From contig JAHBUX010000001.1 of the NCBI GenBank assembly GCA_019637855.1, positions 209,337 through 273,336 on the forward strand: DNA of 64,000 bases. Direction: 5' to 3'. This document shows, one piece after another, positions 1 to 8,693 of the stretch. Origin of the DNA: Bdellovibrionales bacterium. Its GTDB lineage: Bacteria; Bdellovibrionota; Bdellovibrionia; Bdellovibrionales; UBA1609. Each line of letters opens with the position of its first letter. Positions within the stretch are counted from its first letter, which is position 1. A program made the translations under genes and the position numbers. Below the pieces are notes generated by a model, which saw only the letters and a program-made list of their open reading frames with translations, made no database searches and was not told where the DNA came from.

Positions 1-2
1 TT

Positions 3-605
3 GCATCCGCGACTTCATTTGCCGCCGACAGCAAAGACGCGAAGAAAACTGAACCCAAAGCTAAAGACAAAGGAAAGCAAATGTTCGCTGTGTTCAATAC
101 CTCTTTAGGAACATTCAAAACCAAACTCTTCGCCGATAAGGCTCCGAACTCCGTCGAAAATTTCGTGGGCTTGGCCGAAGGCACTAAGGAATGGACAGAT
201 CCTAAATCAGGCAAAAAGCAAAAGAAGCCGCTTTATGACGGCACGACCTTTCATCGCGTGATCGATGGATTTATGATTCAAGGCGGCGATCCGCTCGGTA
301 ACGGTACCGGAGGTCCAGGTTTTGCCAATAAAACGGAACGCCATCCCGATTTGAAGCATAACAAGGCCGGCATCCTAGCCATGGCCAACTCGGGCCCTGA
401 TACAGACGGCAGCCAGTTTTATGTAACAGTCGCACCCACTGCTTGGTTGGACGACGCTCCTCCGCCCAGCAAAGGTTATTCAGTATTTGGCGAGGTCGTA
501 GAAGGTATGGACGTGGTGAATAAGATCGCCAAAGTCAAAACTGCAGGTGCCGATCGCCCGGTTGAGGCTGTCGTTATCAAATCGATCAAAATCGAGAGAA
601 AATAG
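3..605 (+). CDS. Secreted cyclophilin-type peptidyl-prolyl isomerase (5' end outside window)
   Basis: Catalyses cis-trans isomerisation of prolyl bonds, probably in the periplasm. The domain starts at the Met at 81 (FAVFNTSLGTF) and carries the cyclophilin signatures FHRVIDGFMIQGGDP and DGSQFYVT, with TAWLD near the active site. The frame stays open upstream of that Met to the window edge and reads ASATSFAADSK, which looks like the end of a signal peptide with a cleavage site followed by a Lys-rich linker. The true start is therefore probably upstream of position 1, and the Met at 81 is internal. The isomerase family is certain; export is inferred from the partial leader. Confidence 0.93.
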   Translation, partial: ASATSFAADSKDAKKTEPKAKDKGKQMFAVFNTSLGTFKTKLFADKAPNSVENFVGLAEGTKEWTDPKSGKKQKKPLYDGTTFHRVIDGFMIQGGDPLGNGTGGPGFANKTERHPDLKHNKAGILAMANSGPDTDGSQFYVTVAPTAWLDDAPPPSKGYSVFGEVVEGMDVVNKIAKVKTAGADRPVEAVVIKSIKIERK

Positions 606-623
606 TCACTAGACCAAGGGCCA

Positions 624-647
624 AAGCCTGTTCAGTTGGACAGGCTT
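624..647 (+). terminator. Hairpin after the cyclophilin gene
   Basis: Perfect 8-bp inverted repeat (AAGCCTGT / ACAGGCTT) with an 8-nt loop, lying 19 nt after the cyclophilin stop and 20 nt before the next start. There is no T-run behind it, so it may be a weak terminator or an mRNA 3'-end stabiliser. Confidence 0.35.
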
Positions 648-667
648 CCCGCCGATCAGTTGTTCGT

Positions 668-1411
668 ATGAACCTACTATTCATCATCATCTTAGGCGTC
701 TCGGCAGGAATTATCTCTATCGTTGGAGCGGCCTTCTCTATCGCCGGACTGATGAAGCTCTTCGCTGGAGCCCCACTCGCGGTTGGAACGATGGCCGGCG
801 CTCTTGAGTTCTGCAAAATGATGGCTGCTAGCTTTTTGCATCGCAATTGGCGTCAGTTGCACTTTGTAATGAAGATCTATATGACCTTAGCGGTCGCGGT
901 CCTTATGTGTATCACCAGCATGGGAATCTTTGGTTACTTGTCCTACGCCTATCAGCGTACGGCCTCGGAACTGAAAAACACCCTGGTTCGTATCGATTAC
1001 CTGGAATCACAACAGCGCAAAGTGCAGGGCGAGATCGATCGCGTACAAAAAGCGTTGGATGAAATCCCTGCCAGCCGCATCACCAAAAAAATGGAAGCTC
1101 AGAAAGAAGCTGAGCCGCATATTCAAGATCTGCAAAAGCAGGTCATCGAAGTGCAGATGCAACTGCGCAACGAAAACCTCAAGAAACTGTCCTTCCAAAT
1201 GGAAATCGGCCCAGTGGTCTATGTGGCCGAGCTATTGAACGCCAACACCGACAAAGTGGCGACCTACTTGATCTTGCTGTTCGTATTCGTGTTCGACCCG
1301 CTTGCCGTCTGCATGGTTTTAGCTACCAGCTTCGCGCTTAGAATGCGTGAGGAGGAGCTGAAGGCCGCGACCCGTCCAAGTGCGGCGGTTCAGCAGAGCC
1401 CTGCGGCGTAG
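668..1411 (+). CDS. Membrane protein with central coiled coil, unknown function
   Basis: 247 residues, family not recognised. Hydrophobic helices are visible at about 3-33, 38-58 and 67-96 (MKIYMTLAVAVLMCITSMGIF). They are followed by a charged coiled coil at about 97-175 (RIDYLESQQRKVQGEIDRVQ) and a last membrane segment at about 200-226, then a short cytoplasmic tail. The block GALEFCKMMAASFLHRNW resembles membrane/coil proteins often seen in phage genomes, but no other phage gene is nearby. No strong ribosome site is seen before the ATG. The last 74 bp overlap the 3' end of the convergent RND gene. Confidence 0.7.
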   Translation: MNLLFIIILGVSAGIISIVGAAFSIAGLMKLFAGAPLAVGTMAGALEFCKMMAASFLHRNWRQLHFVMKIYMTLAVAVLMCITSMGIFGYLSYAYQRTASELKNTLVRIDYLESQQRKVQGEIDRVQKALDEIPASRITKKMEAQKEAEPHIQDLQKQVIEVQMQLRNENLKKLSFQMEIGPVVYVAELLNANTDKVATYLILLFVFVFDPLAVCMVLATSFALRMREEELKAATRPSAAVQQSPAA

Positions 1412-4400
1412 TCGTAAAGTGATGCACGTTCTCTTTCAATTCTAAACGCGACAACACCTTATACAACGATGGCACCACAAACAGCGTGAGAATGGTCGAC
1501 AAGATCGTTCCGCCCACGATGGTCAAGCCCATAGGGGTGCGTGTCTCTTGCCCCAATGAATTCCCGAAAATCAAAGGTGTCGCGGCAACGACCGTCGCCA
1601 CCGATGTCATTAAGATCGGGCGCAACCGTACCGGACAGCCTTCCAATAAAGATTCGGTAACGCCTTTTCTTGTGGCGTGCCGAACTTTATTGGTGAACTC
1701 CACCAGCAAAATCGAGTTTTTCTTGGCAATACCCATCAGCACGATCAGTCCGATAAAGCTAAACAGGTTCAAAGAAACATTGAAAGCCCATAGTGCCAAT
1801 AGCGCTCCGGTCACACTGAACGGCAAGGCCACCAGAACGGAAATCGGGTGGATGAACGAGTTGAACTGCACAGCCAAAACCATGTAGGCCACCAGAATAC
1901 CGAGCAACAGAGCCACCGTTAAGCTCTTGAAGCTTTCAGTCAGACCGGCGGAAGCACCTTCCAGCGACATTGTGTACCCTGCCGGCAATACTTCACGCGC
2001 GATCTGCGAAGCGCGATCCAAAACCTTGGCTTGTGATTGCCCTTTGGTGAGCTGGCCATAAACCCCGATTGCGCGCTGACGGTTGATACGCGAAATCGAC
2101 TGCACGGTGCCTTGCTCAGTGATCTTCACAAGATCGCCAAGCTGAACGATGTTACCGAACTGGTTGCGCACGCCAATGCGTTGAATATCCTGGCGGCTGG
2201 TCACTTCATTGTCGGGAACCTTGACCCGAATATCATAACGACGTCCACCCGAGGTGAATGTGTTCACCCGCATACCGGCCACAGCCACGTTCAGAGTGTT
2301 GGCCACGGCCTCTACGCTAACCCCGCGCGATGCAAGCTTTTGGCGCAACGGCTCGATTTCCAACTCGGGGATTCCCAGGCGGAAATCAGTGTCCATATCC
2401 TGCGCCAAACCTTCGCTCTCAAGACGCTTTATGATCTCTTGAGCTTTCTCATTGAGAAGCTTCAGATCCGGTCCCATCAAGTTCATGGAGATGGGAAACT
2501 GACGGCCCGTAGTCAAACCGCGCGACGAAATATCCCGCAGTGAAATGCGCAGCCCGCTGATCCCCTTCAGGCCCGCACGTAACCTGTCCATAATTTCCAA
2601 GTGTGTGGCTTTGCGATCCTCACGCGGGATCAAGCTGATCGGAACGGTGAACTGGTTCACCGAAGTCGCGCCCGGCCCACCACCGACGGAAAGAAGATAA
2701 CTGCCAATTTCGGGGACTTCCTGCAGAACCTTTTCGACCTGCTCGGCAACCTGTGCGGTTGCTTCCAAGGAGGTTCCAGGAGCCAACTGTCCCGTCATAA
2801 GAATGATGTTTTGATCCTGAGGCGGCAAAAACTCTTGGCGTACCTGCCGAACTAAAAGCATCGAGGCGCAGAACAACACCAGTGATACGACAACAACCAT
2901 TCCCGAGTGACGCAGGGTTTTAGCCAGAATCCTCTGGTAAAAATGAGCCAGATTCTCGAACTTATGATCCAACCAGATTTCAAACTTGCCGACTTTTGGA
3001 GAGGTGCTCATAAAGGCAGCCGCGCGCATCGGTGTGATCGTTACGGCTTCGAGCAGCGACAGTAACACGGCAGCTGACATCGCCACGCCGAATTGAAAGA
3101 AGAACTTACCGGTAATACCGCTCATAAAGATCACCGGCGCAAACACGGCCACAACGGCCAATGTCGCCGCTGTCGCCGCAGGCAAAATCTCCATCGAGCC
3201 ATCGTAGGCGGCTTGATAGGGATTTTTTCCCATCCGGTAATGGCGCACGATGTTTTCAAGCAACATGATCGCATCATCCACTACAATAGAGATTGCGAGG
3301 GTTAACGCGAGCAAAGTGAACAGGTTCAACGTGAATCCGCAGAAATAAATGATCAGGAACGTACCGACAATGGAAGTCGGAATGCTGAACAAAATGTTAA
3401 CGGCGGCCTGAAAACTTCCAAGGAATAGAAAGCAGATCACGATGGTGACCGCGGCTGCCACAAGGAGTTTCTCCATGGTGGTGTTGACGACCGCTCGCGT
3501 GCTGGAAGTGAAATTTACGCGCACGCTGAGCTCATAGCCTTCCGGCAGCTGAGTTTGCAGCTCTTTAACCTTAGCTAGAACGCGATCCGCAAGCTCGACC
3601 TCATTGCTACCTCGCTGTTTGCGGATGGAAAATGAAACCGCGGGCACCCCCTGAATACGCGCGATACGACGAATATCGGAAAGATCGTCATAGACGTCCG
3701 CCACATCGCTGATCTTGTACACGGCATCTTGGATAGTGCTTCCACCGCGAGTGAGAATACGCAGGTTGCCCATCTCTTCAGGCGTGTTGGCCTGTCCCAA
3801 CCAACGCACGCGCAGCTCACGATTGCCTTCCACATATTGGCCGGCGGCGGCTTCCATATGTTGGGACTCGATGGTTTGCACCACGTCCATCACTGTCAAG
3901 TCTGCTTTGCGCAGTTTATCCAAATGCGGATAGATACGCAGGTTGCGCTTACTGAACCCGGCCAAAGACACTTCGCCGATGTCCTTAATAAAGCGAAACT
4001 GATCGATCAAAAATTCATCGGAAAAATTGAGCATTTCGCGTAGCGATTTGTCTTTCGCGGTCAGCCCAAGGAACATGATCGGATCTTCTTCTGGGTTCTG
4101 CTTGCGTACGACGGGCGGGTCCATATTTGTCGGCAAACGCACTTGTCCTAAAGCCGTTTGCACCTCTTGTAAAGCTACATCGACGTTACGATTGATGTCG
4201 AACTCGAGACGAATATTACCCGTGCCTTGAGAAACGCTGGTGCGCATCTCCTTGACGCCTTCGATACTCAGCAGGCTTTCTTCGAACTCATCGGCCTGCT
4301 CCTCCACAACTTCCGGGTTGGCGCCTTCCATAACGAAGGAAACGTTCACAATCGGAAAATCGACATCAGGCAATTGGCTGACGCCTAGTTTGCTAAGGGA

Positions 4401-4481
4401 GAATCCGCCAAAAGTGATTAAGGCGGCCATCAAGATCCAGGCGAAGACGGTGCGACGAAGTGATATTGCGATCAAATTCAT
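1338..4481 (-). CDS. RND-family multidrug efflux transporter (AcrB/HAE1-like inner-membrane pump)
   Basis: A 1047-residue proton-driven exporter of full family length (AcrB is 1049). TM1 is FAWILMAALITFGGFSLSKL. Porter domains follow (EGVKEMRTSVSQGTG). The TM4 proton-relay region reads LAISIVVDDAIMLLENIV with the paired Asp residues. The second half repeats the layout, ending in the TM10-12 block (IGLIVLMGIAKKNSILLVEF). It lies 6 nt downstream of a TolC-like gene in the same operon. No membrane-fusion (HlyD/AcrA) gene is adjacent, so the adaptor must come from elsewhere. The final ~24 residues (Pro/Ser/His-rich) are encoded antisense to the end of the convergent membrane-protein gene. Substrate unknown. 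Confidence 0.95.
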   Translation of the reverse strand: MNLIAISLRRTVFAWILMAALITFGGFSLSKLGVSQLPDVDFPIVNVSFVMEGANPEVVEEQADEFEESLLSIEGVKEMRTSVSQGTGNIRLEFDINRNVDVALQEVQTALGQVRLPTNMDPPVVRKQNPEEDPIMFLGLTAKDKSLREMLNFSDEFLIDQFRFIKDIGEVSLAGFSKRNLRIYPHLDKLRKADLTVMDVVQTIESQHMEAAAGQYVEGNRELRVRWLGQANTPEEMGNLRILTRGGSTIQDAVYKISDVADVYDDLSDIRRIARIQGVPAVSFSIRKQRGSNEVELADRVLAKVKELQTQLPEGYELSVRVNFTSSTRAVVNTTMEKLLVAAAVTIVICFLFLGSFQAAVNILFSIPTSIVGTFLIIYFCGFTLNLFTLLALTLAISIVVDDAIMLLENIVRHYRMGKNPYQAAYDGSMEILPAATAATLAVVAVFAPVIFMSGITGKFFFQFGVAMSAAVLLSLLEAVTITPMRAAAFMSTSPKVGKFEIWLDHKFENLAHFYQRILAKTLRHSGMVVVVSLVLFCASMLLVRQVRQEFLPPQDQNIILMTGQLAPGTSLEATAQVAEQVEKVLQEVPEIGSYLLSVGGGPGATSVNQFTVPISLIPREDRKATHLEIMDRLRAGLKGISGLRISLRDISSRGLTTGRQFPISMNLMGPDLKLLNEKAQEIIKRLESEGLAQDMDTDFRLGIPELEIEPLRQKLASRGVSVEAVANTLNVAVAGMRVNTFTSGGRRYDIRVKVPDNEVTSRQDIQRIGVRNQFGNIVQLGDLVKITEQGTVQSISRINRQRAIGVYGQLTKGQSQAKVLDRASQIAREVLPAGYTMSLEGASAGLTESFKSLTVALLLGILVAYMVLAVQFNSFIHPISVLVALPFSVTGALLALWAFNVSLNLFSFIGLIVLMGIAKKNSILLVEFTNKVRHATRKGVTESLLEGCPVRLRPILMTSVATVVAATPLIFGNSLGQETRTPMGLTIVGGTILSTILTLFVVPSLYKVLSRLELKENVHHFTTTPQGSAEPPHLDGSRPSAPPHAF

Positions 4482-4487
4482 AGTTGT

Positions 4488-5900
4488 TTAGCGCGCAAAC
4501 AAACGAGCTTGCGCCTCCTGTTTACGAGCCGACGCGTTCAGGCTGGTCAACGCGATCTCGGCATTTACGGCGTCTTGTTCATAGCTAATGGCTTGGAAAG
4601 CGGTGGTTCGACCCATGCGATAGCGTTGGCGCTCGGCATTGGCTTTCTTCACTTGCAGCGAAGCCAACTCAGTAGCCCGCTGAACACGCTCTTGCATATC
4701 TTTGATATTACGTTCGACTTGAGACCAAGCGGTGTGCGCTTCCGACTCTAAAGCCTGACGTTTGAACTTGGCCGATTCGCGTGCCGCTCTTGCTGCTTCG
4801 ACTTTCTTATACTCAAGACCGAGATCCAAACCCGTGCTAAACACCACTGCCACCGTCGACTGCTCGTGGTTCTCGCTGAATGACTGGCTAAGCGCCTTGT
4901 TGCCATTTGGATCGATGGCGTTTTTTCCATAGCCCAATTGCAGTTCAAGATCGGGACGAATACCGTCACGCGTTTCGTCCGCGCGTTTTTCTGCCGCCAT
5001 AGCAGCATTACGCGCCGATACCAGCTCCAGGCGCTCAACCCGGCTTAGGTCATCCAAATTCCAGCGTGTCACAAGAGAGTTCACATCACGCGGGCGAGAA
5101 AGTTCCGCCACATCCGGTTGGAAGTTCACGATAGGCACATAGCGAGACATGTTGGACTGCGCTGTGCGAATGGACTGTTCCACCGTGGCCAACTGCAACT
5201 CCTCATTGGCAAGCATCGCTTCGGCTTGCAAGACATCGCTGGCCTCAGCCGCCGAACGTGCAAGGCGGCCGCGAATCCATTTTAGAATTTCACGACCGCG
5301 AGTGACGTTCTTCAACCGCAGCTCGCGCTCGCGCAAGGCATTCGCCCAATCCCAATACACCGTTTCAAATTTTACTGCTGTCTCCGCCTGAGTCTGCAAG
5401 GCCGAGGCGATCTGTTGGCGCTTTTCAAAACTTTCGCGCGCCCAACGCAAACGCGTCGCGTGCCCAAAAGAATCGCGCCACAAGCTTTGTGAGATGCTGA
5501 CTTCCCAGTTGAAATTGGCGTTCTCGCTCGGCGTACGCGCCGGCGACAGTGCGTTTTCATAGCTGGGAATCACACGCAAAGTCGTTCCCGTCGAAAATGG
5601 TTTGGTCAAAGTCGCGACCATCGTATCGGCAAGCGTCTTATACACCGGCGAAACGAATTCGCGATGTTCGTTAAATCGTTTAGCGGTCAACCCCAACTGT
5701 GGTTGCAAAACCAGGTCCGTGGTCTCGAAGTTTAGTTCGATCGAGCGCAGATTGGCCGCAGTCGATTGGAACTCCGGAGCTTTGGTGAATTCGGACAATA
5801 CATCGGCAAACTTACGGGCCGGCAGGTTACCGGCATTGGGCTCCGCCGCTTGAGTTGCTTGCGCTATCAAGCAAACGAGCACCATGATGGCTCTGTTCAT
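4488..5900 (-). CDS. TolC-like outer-membrane efflux protein
   Basis: Outer-membrane channel partner of the RND pump encoded 6 nt downstream. From the ATG at 5900 it begins MNRAIMVLVCLIAQATQA, a clean signal peptide, followed by two OEP repeats rich in long Ala/Glu/Arg helices (LRERELRLKNVTRGREILKW and the C-terminal ALESEAHTAWSQVERN). A GTG 36 nt upstream could also start the frame, but it would put the start codon inside the operator palindrome and add a non-signal N-terminus, so I prefer 5900. About 470 residues, normal for the family. Confidence 0.92.
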   Translation of the reverse strand: MNRAIMVLVCLIAQATQAAEPNAGNLPARKFADVLSEFTKAPEFQSTAANLRSIELNFETTDLVLQPQLGLTAKRFNEHREFVSPVYKTLADTMVATLTKPFSTGTTLRVIPSYENALSPARTPSENANFNWEVSISQSLWRDSFGHATRLRWARESFEKRQQIASALQTQAETAVKFETVYWDWANALRERELRLKNVTRGREILKWIRGRLARSAAEASDVLQAEAMLANEELQLATVEQSIRTAQSNMSRYVPIVNFQPDVAELSRPRDVNSLVTRWNLDDLSRVERLELVSARNAAMAAEKRADETRDGIRPDLELQLGYGKNAIDPNGNKALSQSFSENHEQSTVAVVFSTGLDLGLEYKKVEAARAARESAKFKRQALESEAHTAWSQVERNIKDMQERVQRATELASLQVKKANAERQRYRMGRTTAFQAISYEQDAVNAEIALTSLNASARKQEAQARLFAR

Positions 5901-5930
5901 TCTTCTAGAGCTACACGGGAAACTAAATGA

Positions 5931-5954
5931 GGTCACGTCATGTCTGACGTGACC
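5931..5954 (-). promoter_or_regulatory. Perfect 10-bp inverted-repeat operator upstream of the OMF-RND operon
   Basis: Arms GGTCACGTCA (5931-5940) and TGACGTGACC (5945-5954) are exactly complementary around the spacer TGTC, 30 nt upstream of the chosen ATG at 5900. Size, symmetry and placement fit a dimeric TetR- or MarR-type repressor site controlling the efflux operon. No such regulator is encoded within the nearest 6 kb. Confidence 0.7.
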
Positions 5955-5996
5955 GGATGAGTATCTACTCTAGTCTAGTCGTGTAATTAAATTACG

Positions 5997-6644
5997 TTAA
6001 TTGCAGTCGATGTAACCAGCTTCGCTGGTGATGTGGCGAATGAGCGCTGTCACGGGCAACGAATTGTTGCGGTCTTTATTGTACTCGGTGCGCAGGAAGT
6101 CTTGATATTCGCGGGCCGAATACCTCACGGCACTGAAACCCATGTATTCGCCATCCACGATCTTCCAGCCATTGGGCCCGTTATAGGAAACCACCGTACC
6201 GTTGTAGCTTTTGCCTTTTGCATCGGTGATTGTCACTCTGGTTGCAAAAAGGTTCCCGCCACGCGCCGTGGACTTCGGGTTCACCACGTAGCTCCCACTG
6301 ACTTCACCGCCACCAATACCTTTCACCGCCTTGGTCATGAGGATATTGGGAATAATGTTATAAAACTGGTTTACCGCCGCACGCTCACGGGCCAACTTGG
6401 AGTACTCACCCAACCAAACCACGCCAATTTCAGCCTTACCGGCGCGTGCTTTCACCAGCGCACACATCTGCCGCAAGCGCTCCTCGTCACTCTTCAACTC
6501 CATAATCTGCTTCCCGCGATTCAGGGTCTGCAAAATGAAGTCAGAAGCTGGATCATTAACTAAGGACAGGTCAAATTCATGAAATGGAATAGCCGAAGCC
6601 GAAAAAGAAACGAAAGCCACCAACGAAACAAAAAGGCTCTTCAT
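5997..6644 (-). CDS. MlaC/Ttg2D-like secreted phospholipid-binding family protein
   Basis: 215 residues with a signal peptide (MKSLFVSLVAFVSFSASA). The C-terminal half has the MlaC-family flow: YNGPNGWKIVDGEYMGFSAV followed by YSAREYQDFLRTEYNKDRNN and ALIRHI. MlaC carries phospholipids across the periplasm between outer- and inner-membrane Mla parts. No mlaA, B, D, E or F gene is adjacent, so it is a stand-alone copy and its partner is unknown. It stands downstream of rpoD on the same strand after a ~190-nt gap, and ends shortly before the efflux operator. Confidence 0.72.
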   Translation of the reverse strand: MKSLFVSLVAFVSFSASAIPFHEFDLSLVNDPASDFILQTLNRGKQIMELKSDEERLRQMCALVKARAGKAEIGVVWLGEYSKLARERAAVNQFYNIIPNILMTKAVKGIGGGEVSGSYVVNPKSTARGGNLFATRVTITDAKGKSYNGTVVSYNGPNGWKIVDGEYMGFSAVRYSAREYQDFLRTEYNKDRNNSLPVTALIRHITSEAGYIDCN

Positions 6645-6834
6645 AAGACAAACTCCCCCTTAACCAGGTTGTTGTAAACCAGACGTTAAGAGGAAGTATC
6701 CACCAAGACCAAGGCCAAGCTCAACGCGACCAAGGTCCAGACCATCAAAACAAATTATATATACTGATGCAATTCAACGAAAGCCAACGGGCCGAGGGCA
6801 TGCGGCCCCTGGCCCAAAACCTGAAACGAAGGTT

Positions 6835-8664
6835 CTATTCAATAAACGCTTTAAGCTTATTCGACCGGCTAGGATGCCGCAATTTACGCAAAGCCTTCGC
6901 CTCAATCTGACGGATCCGCTCACGAGTAACGTTAAAGTCCTGACCCACTTCTTCCAAAGTATGATCCGACTCTTCACCAATCCCGAAACGCATGCGCAAA
7001 ACCTTCTCTTCACGCGCCGTCAAAGTGGCCAATACGCGACGAGTCTGCTCAGCCAAGTTCAAGTTAACAATGGCTTCAGCCGGATTGATAACCTTCTTGT
7101 CCTCGATAAAATCGCCCAAGTGGGAATCTTCCTCTTCACCCACCGGGGTTTCGAGCGAGATCGGCTCTTTAGCAATTTTCAAAACCTTACGGACTTTATC
7201 GACCGGCATATCCATTTTAGCCGCAATCTCTTCGGGATTCGGCTCGCGACCAAGCTCTTGCACCAGGTAGCGCGAAGTGCGCACCAGTTTGTTGATCGTT
7301 TCGATCATATGCACCGGGATACGAATCGTGCGAGCCTGATCCGCGATGGCGCGGGTAATGGCCTGACGAATCCACCAAGTGGCATAAGTCGAGAACTTGT
7401 AACCGCGGCGGTATTCAAACTTATCCACGGCTTTCATAAGACCGATATTGCCTTCTTGGATTAGATCCAAGAACTGCAAACCACGGTTGGTGTATTTCTT
7501 CGCGATCGACACCACCAAACGCAAGTTGGCTTCAACAAGTTCTTTCTTCGCCTCATCCGCCTCACGCTCACCTTTCCAAACAGCGGTGTACGTGTCGCGG
7601 ATCCACTCAAAGGTCATTTCGGTTTCGTTGTTGGTGCGATCCAAGCGCTCTTGCGCATCGGAGGCCAACAAGAAGTAGGTGCGGAATTGATCAAAGCGCA
7701 TACCGCCGGTTTCGCGGATCATCTTGGTGACTTCAGCATCGGAAGTCTCCATCGCTTTAAACCGCGCGGCCACGTGCGCCAGATCCTTCGAGAAGGTCTT
7801 TTCAACGGCCGTCTTTACACGCTTGCGCAAGTCCACGTAGCGCGACACCAGGTTTTTGAACTTGATGACGATGCGGTTAATGGTCTTACGGTTGAAGTTG
7901 ATGCTTTCGAAGTTCTGCATCAGCTCGGTGTTCATCTCTTCGAGCTCTTTTTGAGCCGCTTTGTACTCTGGCGAATTATGGGTCACCGTCTTCAAGGTCG
8001 TAAACGGCTTAGCCGCTTTTTTACGATATTTCTGCACATGACCGATGAGCTCATGGATCTTTTGGATGTATTCTTGTTCGTCGTATTGAGTCTCTTCATC
8101 TTCCAAACCACGGAAGATGGCCTTAACTTTAATACGGCCTTCATCCAAGCGTTTGCCCAGCTGAATGATCTCATTGGTGCCGATGGGAGACATTGTGATG
8201 GCGCGCACGATTTCGCGCTCACCAAATTCGATACGACGGGCGATCTCGACTTCACCTTCACGGGTGAGGAGCGAGACGCTACCCATTTTCCGCAAATATA
8301 GGCGCACGGGATCGTTCGACTTGGCGTCGCCTTCGGACTCTTTTTCTTCTTCGTCTTCTTCCGAAGTCTCTTTATCCGGGTCGGAAAGGAAGAACTGATC
8401 TTCTTCGTCCTCTTTCTTATTTTCCGACACTTCTGTAATTGCTACACCATTGACCTCGAGCGCCTGCATGAAGGTGTCGAGAACGGAGGGAGCAATGATT
8501 TCCGGCGGCAGCAGCTCGTTGATTTCCTCAATGGAAAGCGCCGGGCGCTCTTTGGCCAGTTTGACAAATCTCTGGATTTCCTCGCGAATCAGCTCTTCTT
8601 GCTGGGCAAGCGTGAGCTCTTTCACGGGCTGTTCAGAGTCTTTGTCAGACGTGTTTTTTGACAT
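6835..8664 (-). CDS. rpoD: RNA polymerase primary sigma factor (sigma-70)
   Basis: 609 residues, the housekeeping sigma. Region 1.1 is at the N-terminus ([15 protein letters not shown]), then an acidic stretch and region 1.2 ([21 protein letters not shown]). The large non-conserved region precedes region 2 ([20 protein letters not shown], then [19 protein letters not shown]). Region 3 follows ([16 protein letters not shown]), and region 4 ends the protein ([20 protein letters not shown]). The strong helix-turn-helix for -35 contact is intact. It is the last gene of a rpsU-yqeY-dnaG-rpoD unit, 29 nt after dnaG. Confidence 0.98.
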   Translation of the reverse strand: MSKNTSDKDSEQPVKELTLAQQEELIREEIQRFVKLAKERPALSIEEINELLPPEIIAPSVLDTFMQALEVNGVAITEVSENKKEDEEDQFFLSDPDKETSEEDEEEKESEGDAKSNDPVRLYLRKMGSVSLLTREGEVEIARRIEFGEREIVRAITMSPIGTNEIIQLGKRLDEGRIKVKAIFRGLEDEETQYDEQEYIQKIHELIGHVQKYRKKAAKPFTTLKTVTHNSPEYKAAQKELEEMNTELMQNFESINFNRKTINRIVIKFKNLVSRYVDLRKRVKTAVEKTFSKDLAHVAARFKAMETSDAEVTKMIRETGGMRFDQFRTYFLLASDAQERLDRTNNETEMTFEWIRDTYTAVWKGEREADEAKKELVEANLRLVVSIAKKYTNRGLQFLDLIQEGNIGLMKAVDKFEYRRGYKFSTYATWWIRQAITRAIADQARTIRIPVHMIETINKLVRTSRYLVQELGREPNPEEIAAKMDMPVDKVRKVLKIAKEPISLETPVGEEEDSHLGDFIEDKKVINPAEAIVNLNLAEQTRRVLATLTAREEKVLRMRFGIGEESDHTLEEVGQDFNVTRERIRQIEAKALRKLRHPSRSNKLKAFIE

Positions 8665-8693
8665 TACGGAGCACTCCTCTAAGTCTCGAGGTT

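Noticed and set aside
5901-5936. N-terminal extension of the TolC-like protein from GTG at 5936
   Set aside because: It would place the start codon in the operator and spoil the signal peptide; the ATG at 5900 gives a normal leader.
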